A DNA stretch of 64,000 bases from Aurantiochytrium sp. KH105. Taxonomy: Eukaryota; Sar; Bigyra; Thraustochytrida; Thraustochytriidae. Position numbers and translations under genes: made by a program. Under the pieces are notes generated by a model, which worked only from the letters and a program-made list of their open reading frames with translations, was not told the DNA's origin and did not search any database. Below, piece by piece: positions 9,400 through 18,200 of the stretch. The DNA lies in contig BGKB01000003.1 of NCBI GenBank assembly GCA_003116975.1, positions 434,001 through 498,000 on the forward strand. The letters are read 5' to 3'. Every line of letters begins with the position of its first letter. Position 1 is the first letter of the stretch.

Positions 9400-10818
9400 T
9401 CACATTTTGCGCACGTACCAAACGTATACCGCCTCCAAAAAGATTGCAAAGCAAATGAACCAGAAAACGGGAGCACCTCGTCGATGACCGAGCGCCTTGA
9501 TGGGTGGACCGGCGAATTTGTCCCAATGTCGGTCCCATCGTTCCGCGACCGTGGCCTGGACACCGCGTCGAAGGGCGCGTAGCCGCCGGTCGCTATCGCT
9601 CGCAAAAAGAAGACTGTGCAGCTGGTCCGCGAGCTGCGCCTCGGTACGGAAGACAAGTCCGTTCTCCTCGTGGCGGACGAGCTCGTCAAGACAGGGGAAA
9701 TCCACCGCGCAAACGGGGATTCCTGCACCAAACATGTCCACCACTTTCATAGGAAGATCAAGACCTGAAGAAGAGGTGTGCAGACAAACGCCAATATCCA
9801 TGCAGGCCAAGAGGAGAGGGTAATCCTCATGCTCAAGCCACAACGTCTCAACAGCCACGTGCTTGAGGCCGAGTTCCCGCACCTTGTCCATGTACATGTC
9901 TCGCTGCGGTCCCTTGCCCGTCACGACGCAAATGATACCGCGTTTAGCAACGTCTGGATTTGCATCAAGATTTGCAAGTGCAGCGAGCAGGATTCCAAAG
10001 TCTTCGTCTGGCGTCCAGCTTGTGGAAGAGACAATGAGTGCCGGTCGATCTTTCACGATATGAGGTGGTTCGGACTTGCCCAATGTAGCAGTAAAGATAT
10101 TGCCGCGGCCTCTTGAGACTGTATCCCCGAGTCTCTCCCAGAAATCGTGCTGCTCAGTGGCCGTCAAGGGATGGAACATAGCAGGCGGCTTATCGTAAAG
10201 CACATGCACGCTCGCGTCCGGAGTACCAACCTCGGCAACAAGCCAGCGCTTAAGCGCCGCAGTCACACAAAAGTGCGTGTCTCCAATAAGCCATCCTAGC
10301 GTCTGCTCATAAATCTTCGCCACGCGCACGGCGGGATGCCGCTCCCCGCGTTGCGGAAAGGACAGCGCTAATATGGTAAAGCCGAGGTTGTGCCAGTCGA
10401 TGACAATGCGCGTGCCGCGAAGAAATCGAAGCAGCGCCAGCACCACAAATGTCGGGATACATGGCGGGTTTTGCACAAGCACCACGTCAAGCTTGGGGTC
10501 GCGCAAGAGTGCGCCAAGGAGCTGGGCGATCTGCTGCAGTATCTTCACTGGAGCATACAGCAAGAGGAGCTTCCGCGGAAGCCTGCTCGTCACGGGCTCT
10601 GCAATCCGCACCTCACGAGTCTTGGCATTGTTGCGTACGCTTTCCATGCACGCGCTGCCCTCGGTGCCCACGAGCGCCACGCTCTCGACCCAGTCTTGGG
10701 CCGCGAGCGAGGCCGCATGAAACTGCATCCTTGGCGACCGCCCCACGTCGCCCAGCACCAGCACGGCCACGTGCAGCCGGCCACGCTCTTTATCGCCTGC
10801 GCCAGCCGCGGCCGACAT
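9400..10818 (-). CDS. ALG1: ALG1: chitobiosyldiphosphodolichol beta-mannosyltransferase (GT33)
   Basis: Adds the first, beta-1,4-linked mannose from GDP-mannose to GlcNAc2-PP-dolichol on the cytosolic face of the ER. It has 472 residues. VLGDVGRSPRMQFHA near the N-terminus, IDWHNLGFTI in the middle and the highly conserved donor-site block LHTSSSGLDLPMKVVDMFG plus HEENGLVF in the C-terminal half are diagnostic of ALG1. Membrane attachment is unusual: the catalytic domain starts within about 15 residues of the initiator with no leading transmembrane helix, while the last 25 residues contain one (FWFICFAIFLEAVYVWYV) with a short basic tail (RKM). The start at 10818 is directly before the conserved region. 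It is divergent from the adenosine deaminase gene. Confidence 0.96.
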   Translation of the reverse strand: MSAAAGAGDKERGRLHVAVLVLGDVGRSPRMQFHAASLAAQDWVESVALVGTEGSACMESVRNNAKTREVRIAEPVTSRLPRKLLLLYAPVKILQQIAQLLGALLRDPKLDVVLVQNPPCIPTFVVLALLRFLRGTRIVIDWHNLGFTILALSFPQRGERHPAVRVAKIYEQTLGWLIGDTHFCVTAALKRWLVAEVGTPDASVHVLYDKPPAMFHPLTATEQHDFWERLGDTVSRGRGNIFTATLGKSEPPHIVKDRPALIVSSTSWTPDEDFGILLAALANLDANPDVAKRGIICVVTGKGPQRDMYMDKVRELGLKHVAVETLWLEHEDYPLLLACMDIGVCLHTSSSGLDLPMKVVDMFGAGIPVCAVDFPCLDELVRHEENGLVFRTEAQLADQLHSLLFASDSDRRLRALRRGVQATVAERWDRHWDKFAGPPIKALGHRRGAPVFWFICFAIFLEAVYVWYVRKM

Positions 10819-11146
10819 CCTCCTTGCTCGGCTCGCCTTGCGCGGTCTGCTTGCGTGCGTGCGCCGAGGGGAATTTTGGTTGCAGTTTTGGTCACACCCA
10901 CCCGCCCCAGCAGAAGGACTATACTACTACTATGCAACGAGTTGGCAGATAAATCCAGCCCAAGAACGAGACCGGGACGATTGAGAACCCAACAAGGCTC
11001 GCCGCCTCGGCTCGGTCGGCGCATTGCGTTCGACGCTGTCTCTGCGTGCCCGCCGCCTCGAGCGAGAGCGACGCGCCAACTTGATGATTGTGACAGCGAA
11101 GACGAGCGCAGCGCACGAAACAACATAAGACGAAAGATAGTCTCGA
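10819..11146. promoter_or_regulatory. Divergent promoter region, ALG1 / adenosine deaminase
   Basis: 328 bp between two divergent ATGs (10818 minus, 11147 plus). Long frames crossing it on both strands lack protein character and disagree with the two genes. It is inferred to hold both 5' UTRs and a shared promoter. Confidence 0.45.
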
Positions 11147-12407
11147 ATGGCGCAAGTCCTGGGCACAAGCGGACGTCGCGCTGCGGCCTCGGTGGCGGCA
11201 GCACTCCCTGCAGTGGAGCTCCACTTGCATCTTGGTAAGTAATGTCTTGTGCGGAAAAGACTTGGCCTTGGACGCGAGACCGCGTGAACAGATATCACAG
11301 AGAAGTCCAACCGCGAGCACGAGTTACTCACGAATACGAGACGGAGCAGATGGGTCTTTACCTGCTCAATTCGTGCGCAAGAGGGCCGTGGAGCGCGGGC
11401 TCGTGGATACATCGCACGAGCTTCATAACGAAGCACCAATGGCTCCTGGTAATGATCCTCACGCAGGCCCGAGCGCGGCGCGACGATGGCTTCACGCGAT
11501 CAAAGCCGGGCAATCTGCGCATGCAGTCCAGGGCGCAAATTGGCAGGTGTTCGACGTATGCAACGCCATGCTGCAGCAGCGCGAAGAGCTTCATGAGGCG
11601 ACAGTTGCTGTTGCGGAAACGCTGCGCAATGTTCACAAAGGTCGGCACCTCGAGCTTCGATTTTGTCCCCACCTTCACACGCAAGAGGGTCTTGAGGTCG
11701 ACGAAGTCCTTGCGATTGTCTGCGACGCGCTTGCATCCGTGCAAGGCTTGACTGGAGGGGTTATCGTGTGCGGTCTACGCTCACACGCGCCGTCGATTGT
11801 CCGCGAGGCTGCAGCCCTCGCTTGCGCATTTCGAGACAAGGGCGTCATTGGCTTTGACATCGCTGGCGATGAGGCGAGTTTCCCCCTCCAGCCCCATGCC
11901 GAAGCTATTCGGATGTGTCAGCGCGCGGGCCTCATGGTGACTGTCCACGCAGGAGAGACTGGGCTTGCCTCGGACATGGAAAACCTTGCCATGGCGCTCT
12001 CTCTTGAGGTAGACCGCATCGGCCATGGGTGGGCGATCGCACGTGACTCTGGACTTTTGCGTCGAGCTGTGGACCAGCGCGTGACCTTCGAGTGCTGCCT
12101 GACTGCCAACATCCGTCCGAATCGCGTGCGTACCTACGCTGCGCACCCTGTGCGTCATCTTCTCAAAGCTGGCGCCCGGGTCACCTTGAACTCTGACAAT
12201 CTCATGCTCTCAGGCACAGAGCAGACGCTCATTGCTGCGCCGGCGCGGGAGCGCCAGGCTGCCGTCGAGCACCTTGGATTTCAATCCAACGACCTTGCGC
12301 GGGTCACCATGAATGCAGCCAAGGCAGCGCGGGGTATTTCGGAAGCAGAACGCCACGTGCTCATATCGGACGTTCTCTCAGTTCTCCAGAACGCTGCTCG
12401 GACTTAG
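11147..12407 (+). CDS. Adenosine deaminase, two exons (11147-11234 and 11350-12407)
   Basis: Hydrolytic deamination of adenosine (or a related 6-aminopurine) to inosine; purine salvage in the cytosol. Exon 1 (ATG 11147) ends in ELHLHL plus one base, followed by the donor GTAAGT at 11235. Joining to 11350, after the acceptor AG at 11348-11349, restores ELHLHLDGSLPAQF, the HxHxDGS zinc-binding motif of the family, so the splice is well supported. The product is 381 residues, normal for ADA. Further motifs are CGLRSHAP, VTVHAGET (zinc His and catalytic Glu), DRIGHGWA and LNSDNLMLSGT, which holds the last zinc-binding Asp. The SDN form of this last motif resembles bacterial ADAs (TDNRLMSGT) more than animal ADA (TDDP). 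Without exon 1 the frame would lack the metal site. Confidence 0.92.
11235..11349 (+). other. Spliceosomal intron in the adenosine deaminase gene
   Basis: 115-bp GT-AG intron, phase 1. The donor is GTAAGT; the acceptor is CAG at 11347-11349. It is the only intron in the window that I can place by protein homology. It interrupts the HLHLDGS metal-binding motif exactly between HLHL and DGS. Confidence 0.9.
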
Positions 12408-12472
12408 CACGACTTGCAGGAGTTCCATGCCATTGTCGTACATTTGACAGCTCGTACGCACCGGGACTGTCC

Positions 12473-12478
12473 AATAAA
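12473..12478 (+). terminator. Likely polyadenylation signal of the adenosine deaminase gene
   Basis: AATAAA 66 bp after the stop codon, followed by a T-rich stretch. Position and sequence fit a cleavage/polyadenylation signal. Confidence 0.5.
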
Positions 12479-13968
12479 AGCCTTTTTATTTTTATAGGGT
12501 ACAGACGTGGAGACAAGAGCTGCCCCTTTCTGGTGCAAGGCTTTGCTATTTGTGCCGTCGTGTCTCTTCTCCCATGCACGCTTTGTCCCTTGCAGAAAGG
12601 GGGAGAAAAAAAAAAGAGACTCACAGTCACGATTATGGGGAGTCGAGAACCCTCTTCCAGATCAGCGTCATCGTGTTCACCCCAAGCTGCCATGGCTGCT
12701 GTTTCGCAACTTGCGGCGACAGCATCGCAAGCGACGAGCGAGCTCGGCCTAGAGCTGACTCTTGAATAGAATTGCGTTAAAAGGAAACTTCATTCTTGTG
12801 CCGCTGGCCGTGCATTCTCTCATGAAGATTTCTCCTGCAAAAACAAAGCTTCAAGCTCCTCACTCTTGCATTGCCATCCACCCATCAACTTGGATGAAGG
12901 ACGAGGTGTCTGAGCCGCTTCCGACAAAGCGTCACTCACGGCATCATGATGGGACTGACTGTGATTGAGAGTGCGATCTGCTGCAGCTCCTGCTGTTGGT
13001 AGTCTTGCGCGCTGCAGCTGCAACTGCACTGCTGACGAGATTTCTGACCTGGCGGCACAAGTTTTACACTGTTGTGCCGTCTCTGACCCGCTCGCATGAC
13101 GCGCGCTCTGGCTTTGCAAGGTTCTCGGCAAGACCGACGGCTTCCTTCTGCTCCTGCTTCTCCGAGGTCTGTAGTACCTGCATTCTCGCCTCCTCACCAA
13201 TCCATTTCTTGTGATCCCTGAAGCTCGTCACCTGCAGCTGACACGCTGGCGTGGCTGACACTGACCTGCTGCAGCGACAGCGACCTCTTTCGTCGCGTCG
13301 CTTCGCTTTCTTGGAGTCGGACGTACAGGTAGGTGCAAGCGATCGACACCGAAACGAAGTCGCTGCGCTCATCTCCCACCGCCCAGCCACCCCGTCCGTG
13401 CCGCTGCCGCTGCTGCAGAGCATGGTCGACAGCAAGTTAGTTTAGCACGCCATCAACAACGAATGGCCCAGGCCCTGCAGCCCGAAGCTCGCAGTCGCAT
13501 CGCGCACAGTAAAGAACGCCTGCAAAGCCATTTCGTGCTGCTGCTGCTGCTGCTACACTGTATGCATGCCATAAGTAACAAGCATCATCGACGCCTCGTA
13601 TGTGGTCCGCCGCATGAGAGGAATCGGGACCGGGGCACACATCCTGCTCGCGCGCGCCGCTGACGAGCCTCGCTCCAGCGCTCGCGTTATCGCTCGCAGT
13701 CGGCGCGCGACGGCGAGGCGGCCGCGTGCCTGCCTGCACGGCCGACCGGGGAGTCGCCCTCGGTCTCGGTTTCGGTCTGGGTCTTGGTCTTAGTTTATGG
13801 TCCTGGACTCGGTCTCGCAGTTGTTGGGGGTCTTGATGACGGCCGGTCTCGCGTGCCGGGAGCGCCAAACCGGACACGGTGCTATGAACCTTTACCAAAG
13901 ACAAATTGTTTTTCGGGGTCCGGTGCGAGAGCGTCAGGCCGAGCCCTGATCTGCAAAAAGCGGCTGCA

Positions 13969-14004
13969 CGAGTCGGGTCGAGTCGAGTCGAGTCGAGTTG
14001 AGAT
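13969..14004. repeat. GAGTC pentanucleotide repeat
   Basis: About six to seven copies of GAGTC/GAGTT in a row, roughly 75 bp before the Mpv17-family start codon, probably in its promoter or 5' UTR. Confidence 0.8.
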
Positions 14005-14078
14005 GAGCGGGCAATCCGGAAACGCGGAGAGAAAGAGAGAGCTCGCGGAGAGGCCAGGGCGGCACGCAGGAAAGCGGG

Positions 14079-14825
14079 ATGGCGACCAAGCTGGCTCACG
14101 GCCTCTGGGCCAGGTACTCGGCCAGCATGGCGAAGCGGCCGCTGGTGACCGGCATGGCGACCTCGTGGGTGGTCATGACCCTCGGCGACGGCGTGGCGCA
14201 GGCTATGACGAGGGAAAGCAGGCACCCCGCGCCGCCCCAGCACGCCCTGACCAAGGAGACCGGCGAGGAGCTCTTTGGGTGGTTTGACTGGAAGCGAAAC
14301 GTGATTGTGTCGTCCTGGAATGGACTCGTGTTTGCGCCCAGCGTGCAAATCTGGTTCGCGCAACTTGACAGGTGGTTCCCGGGCTCTTCGTTCCGCATGG
14401 CCGCGTCCAAGACCTTTACCAACACGGCCGTCATGGCGTTTCCCTTTAACGCAGGTTTTCTTGCGTACACCATGCTGACCGAGTGCATGCTCGGAGTGCG
14501 CGAATGCGGCAAGGACGAATCCCTGCTGCAGACTGTAGTGGATAAGGTCAAGCATGACGCTCTTGAGATTGTCGTCAAAAGCGCATCCGTGTGGGCTCCC
14601 ATCAATCTCATCAACTTCATGTATGTCTCTCCCAAGTTTCGTATTCTTCCTACGATTGTGACCTCGCTTGTGTGGAACGTGGTACTTTCGCTCATCGCGC
14701 ATCGCGAGCTCGCCACCCCGGTGGACCCAGCCGAGGTTGCCTCGCCGGCGACACCGACGCCGCCGACACCATCCTCACACTCAACTTCGTCTTCTCCGAA
14801 AACTCCCTCGCTTTCTGTCTCATAG
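14079..14825 (+). CDS. Mpv17/PMP22-family membrane protein
   Basis: Integral membrane protein of 248 residues of the Mpv17/PMP22 family (mitochondrial inner membrane or peroxisomal membrane; solute/channel role not settled). Family signatures in order: WARYSASMAKRPLVT and LGDGVAQ at the N-terminus, FDWKRN, GLVFAPSVQIWFAQLDRWFP (the P..HxWY-like segment), KTFTNTAVMAFPFN, and the C-terminal block VWAPINLINFMYVSP...R...WNVVLSLIAHR, equivalent to W.PxNFxxVP..R....W...LS. Three to four hydrophobic helices are seen. A Pro/Thr/Ser-rich tail of about 35 residues follows the last helix and is not typical of the family. The start is the first ATG of the frame. Confidence 0.93.
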   Translation: MATKLAHGLWARYSASMAKRPLVTGMATSWVVMTLGDGVAQAMTRESRHPAPPQHALTKETGEELFGWFDWKRNVIVSSWNGLVFAPSVQIWFAQLDRWFPGSSFRMAASKTFTNTAVMAFPFNAGFLAYTMLTECMLGVRECGKDESLLQTVVDKVKHDALEIVVKSASVWAPINLINFMYVSPKFRILPTIVTSLVWNVVLSLIAHRELATPVDPAEVASPATPTPPTPSSHSTSSSPKTPSLSVS

Positions 14826-15215
14826 TGTCTTCAGTTCCGGTCAATTAGTCGAGTTGACGGTGAGCAAGATTCTCATGTCAGGCTGCAGATTCTCATGTCA
14901 GGCTGCAGCAGCGGCTTACTACGTTCGAACGTGCAGGAGAAAGATTTAGTTTGTGCTTTGCTCAGCGTCAAGCGCCCATTCTTGAGTGGTAATCATTTGC
15001 TGGCGCGCATCGTTCATCAGTCGATCCGCACCGGGCCTCTGGATGTAGCTCATGTAAAAAGGCATCAGGCCTGGTCAACCTTGTGAGTGAATAAAGTCAA
15101 TTTGCTGAAACATAAGTTTTTTAGGGAAAGAGGTGTTGACGTGCACACACGCACGCAGAGAAAAGGACGGGAACGAGCATGGGCCGTGTCGGAATTTGGG
15201 TCTATCTGCGAAAAT
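14826..15215. other. Convergent 3' region, Mpv17-family / TPR gene
   Basis: 390 bp between converging stops. It contains the 20-bp tandem duplication at 14869-14908 and an AATAAA at 15090-15095 on the plus strand, a candidate polyadenylation signal for the Mpv17-family gene. No coding character is seen. Confidence 0.5.
14869..14908. repeat. Perfect 20-bp tandem duplication
   Basis: Two identical head-to-tail copies (14869-14888 and 14889-14908) of ATTCTCATGTCAGGCTGCAG, 44 bp after the Mpv17-family stop. Perfect identity suggests a recent slippage event. Confidence 0.9.
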
Positions 15216-18200
15216 TTAGGACGGGACCTGGGCATCGATAAGTTTGCTAAGATGGTCCTGTGCTCGGCAGAACAATGGGTGCGTACTCAGGCGTTTGCGC
15301 CAAATTTCCATCGCTTTGACAGCCATTCCCTTGTCTTGAAGTGCAAGCGCAAGCCACGTCAAGGTTTCCACGATCTTTATGTGATTGTTGGAGAGCAGGC
15401 TTTTCCTAATGACCAAAGATTTCTGCAAGTCTGAAGCTGCTTCCCCATCCCGGCCCAGTCCCAGCAGCGCTCGTCCTCTTGCGAACGCTGCGGCTCCTCG
15501 CAGACCTCTGTGAATTGTGAATCCACCATGAATGATCCGCATTGCCTCTTCGGCCTGCTCGACAGCCTCTTGGAATTGACCAAGGTCAGATTGTGCGAGC
15601 GAAATTTGACACAACGCCCATGCCACATCTGAACACGCAAGGCTATTTGAGGCTAGGACTTCTCGAGATTTCAGCAAAGCGTCCTCAGCTCTTCCCAGCA
15701 TCAACATGATGCTACAAATGTCAATCTTGGCACAGTTTGCACAGAGGGGTGCATAATTCATGCGGAAGATGCTGCAGACCTCTTGCAGCTGGGCCAAAGC
15801 GGGCTCATACTCACAAAGATCAGAGTGAAGCCTTGAAATTGCAATTTGCGTGTATAGAACATCCAGATGCGTAGGTGCCAAGTATTTCTGTCTCACTTGG
15901 AGGGCTTCAAGACACCTTGATAATGCCTCCTCGTACCTGCCCTGGGAGCGAAAAACGCTAGCTGCCGCGTCGAGGGTCTCTGTCGCCTCCAGGAAAGATA
16001 CCGCCGTCCGCCTTTCATTTTGCATCTTGGCAATCTCATCGAGCTGCGCAAGTGCTCCATTCTCTTCACCTTTCTCCTGGAGAACCATTGCGGTTCGTCG
16101 CATGTTTGACGCTAGAAGTGGGTGTGCCGGGTCGAGATCTTTCAAAATATGGTGTTCCTGGCGGTAATACTCGAGAGACTTGTCGAGCTCTCCTTGACGA
16201 CGGAAGACAGCAGCAACGGTACTCGAAATGTCCGCAACCCATGGATGATTTAGTCCGTGATCGGAGATCAAAGCCTCGAGAAACTCTTGAAGTGGAGTGA
16301 GACTTTCTTCAAAGCGACCCAGCTTCATCAGTGTTAGGGACACTTCCTTCACGTCACCGATAAGAAATGGGTGATTTGAGCCGAGAAGGCTCTGCTGACT
16401 TTCCAGAATGTTCTTTTGCATTTCCAAGGCCGCTTCGAATTTTTCGTTTTCCTCATGCACATGAGCAATCATACGTTCTGTTTCCCGTACCATCGTATGA
16501 GACGGCGAGAGTTCCTCCTTTCGTATGCTCAGTGCTTCTTGAAGCTGAGCGAGTGCTTCGTCAAACCATCCCTGATCGCACAGAATGAGCGCAATCGCCT
16601 CAGTGACTCTCGCAACGGAGAGATGCCTCGAGCCGTAATGCGTCTTTCTCTTTTCTTTTGTTCCTCTGAGCAGAGTGAGCGCCTCGCCGAGCTTGCCCTG
16701 CAGCGTTAAGATAGCAGCGTGGTCTTCCGCAAGTTCCCACAGTTGCGGCGAGGCTGGCCCGAGGGCTGTCTCGGTCAGCTTGCGAACCTTTTCCAGCTGC
16801 GAGTCTGCTTCGACAAACATGCCTTGTTCGGCAAGGACAAGAGCAATTCGTTTCATCGTGCGGACCAGGTTGATGCTGTCCTCGCCGAACATTTCGCGCT
16901 CGAGCGCGTGGAGTTCCTTTAAGTGAGCCAAGGTTCCTTGCAAGTCGCCCTGAGACTCGAGCGTGTTTGAAATACTTTCGAGTATGGACAAAACAACGCC
17001 ATCAGAAGACGCCGTCTCTTGCGTGCGTAACATCTCTAGAGCGCCTAAAAGCTGCTCGAGGGCCGCGCTAGACTTTCCCTGACTATTCAATACCGAAGCG
17101 ACGTCCAGCATCGTCCCTGCGCATCGTGAATTGCCCTCTTTAGTCTGCTTTGTCTGCAGCTGCTTCACGAGACAAAGTTGCGCCAAAGCCTGGCCAAAGC
17201 GGCCTTGATCCCCGAACACAAACGCAATTGCTCTCATGGTACCGAGGAGCTCTGGGCTCTCCTCGCCGAAGCGCGCTTGCCTCATCTTCAGAGCCTCTTG
17301 ATAGTGCGCAAGAGCCTCATCGAAGCAACCTTGCGCCTGCAGGATACTTGCGGTTGCCTCGTATGCCATGATGCACCCCACATGCTCAGTGCCAAGGGCG
17401 GCTCTCGTTCGATGGAGCGTACAGCGCAAGCGTGTCAGAGCAGCGTCGAATTTACCCTGCCTTCGAAGAACCCGGACAATCTCATCTTCGATGTGCTGAA
17501 GGGGAGATTCTCTGGACGTTGCCAGACTCGTCTGATATTTTCGGTGTGCCTCTTCAAGAAGCTGCAGCGCCTCGTTGAAGTGCTCAACTGCCCCTAAATG
17601 TTGGGCAATCAAACCGGTGATGTGCAGTACTGCGGGGGAAGTGGATCCTTCTCTGTCCTGCAGCTCTTGCTGGACCTTTCGAAGTTGTGCGAAACCCACA
17701 TCGACGTGGCCTAAGTCGATCATATTCACTGCAATGTTACACATACTGCGCAACGAGTTGTATGGTGCAGCTTCCTCGGCGGCAGTCTTTGTCTTTCGAT
17801 CTTTCGTTATGTCCGCAACGCTTTCGAGAGTCTTGGCCAAGGCGCCTTTATGATCACCTTTGCAAGCTAACTCCAACGCCATGGCATTTTGAATAGAACC
17901 TACGCAGCCGCTTGTCGAGCCAAAAGAGGCAATTTCAAGCTCGAGCACTCTTTGGAGATGCGCCAACGCCTCATCATGTCGTGATTTGCTGCGAAGAATG
18001 CGCGCAACTTGGAAAGTAGTGTGCGTCGGAACTCTTCTGTTCCACCAATGTGAATGCTTTGTCTCAAAAGCTATGCTTTCGTGAAGCTGCGCGAGAGCAT
18101 CGTCAGTCTCACCCTGAGCATGGAGGGCGTTGGCAATGGCAGAGTGTGTTTCAACGATGCTGTCGACGTCTTTAAAGAAGTACTTCCGCTTTATGTGGAG

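Larger units (their letters stand above)
12408..14078. other. Intergenic region before the Mpv17-family gene, no firm gene
   Basis: 1.67 kb rich in CTGCAG/CTG-type sequence. Weakly protein-like minus-strand pieces lie at about 13064-13240 (ends near KKWIGEEARM...) and 12820-13060, which could be exons of a small spliced gene, but I cannot join them with confidence. A 44-codon plus-strand frame at about 12636-12770 is Ser/Ala-rich and unsupported. A CTG run lies at about 13538-13556 and a pentamer repeat at 13969-14004. Confidence 0.4.

Noticed and set aside
10390-11238. 282-codon plus-strand frame opposite ALG1 running to the ADA exon
   Set aside because: It is in a different frame from ADA exon 1 and antisense to ALG1.
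13437-14702. 421-codon minus-strand frame opposite the Mpv17-family gene
   Set aside because: It is antisense to a clear gene, Arg/Pro/His-rich, and no protein family is recognisable.
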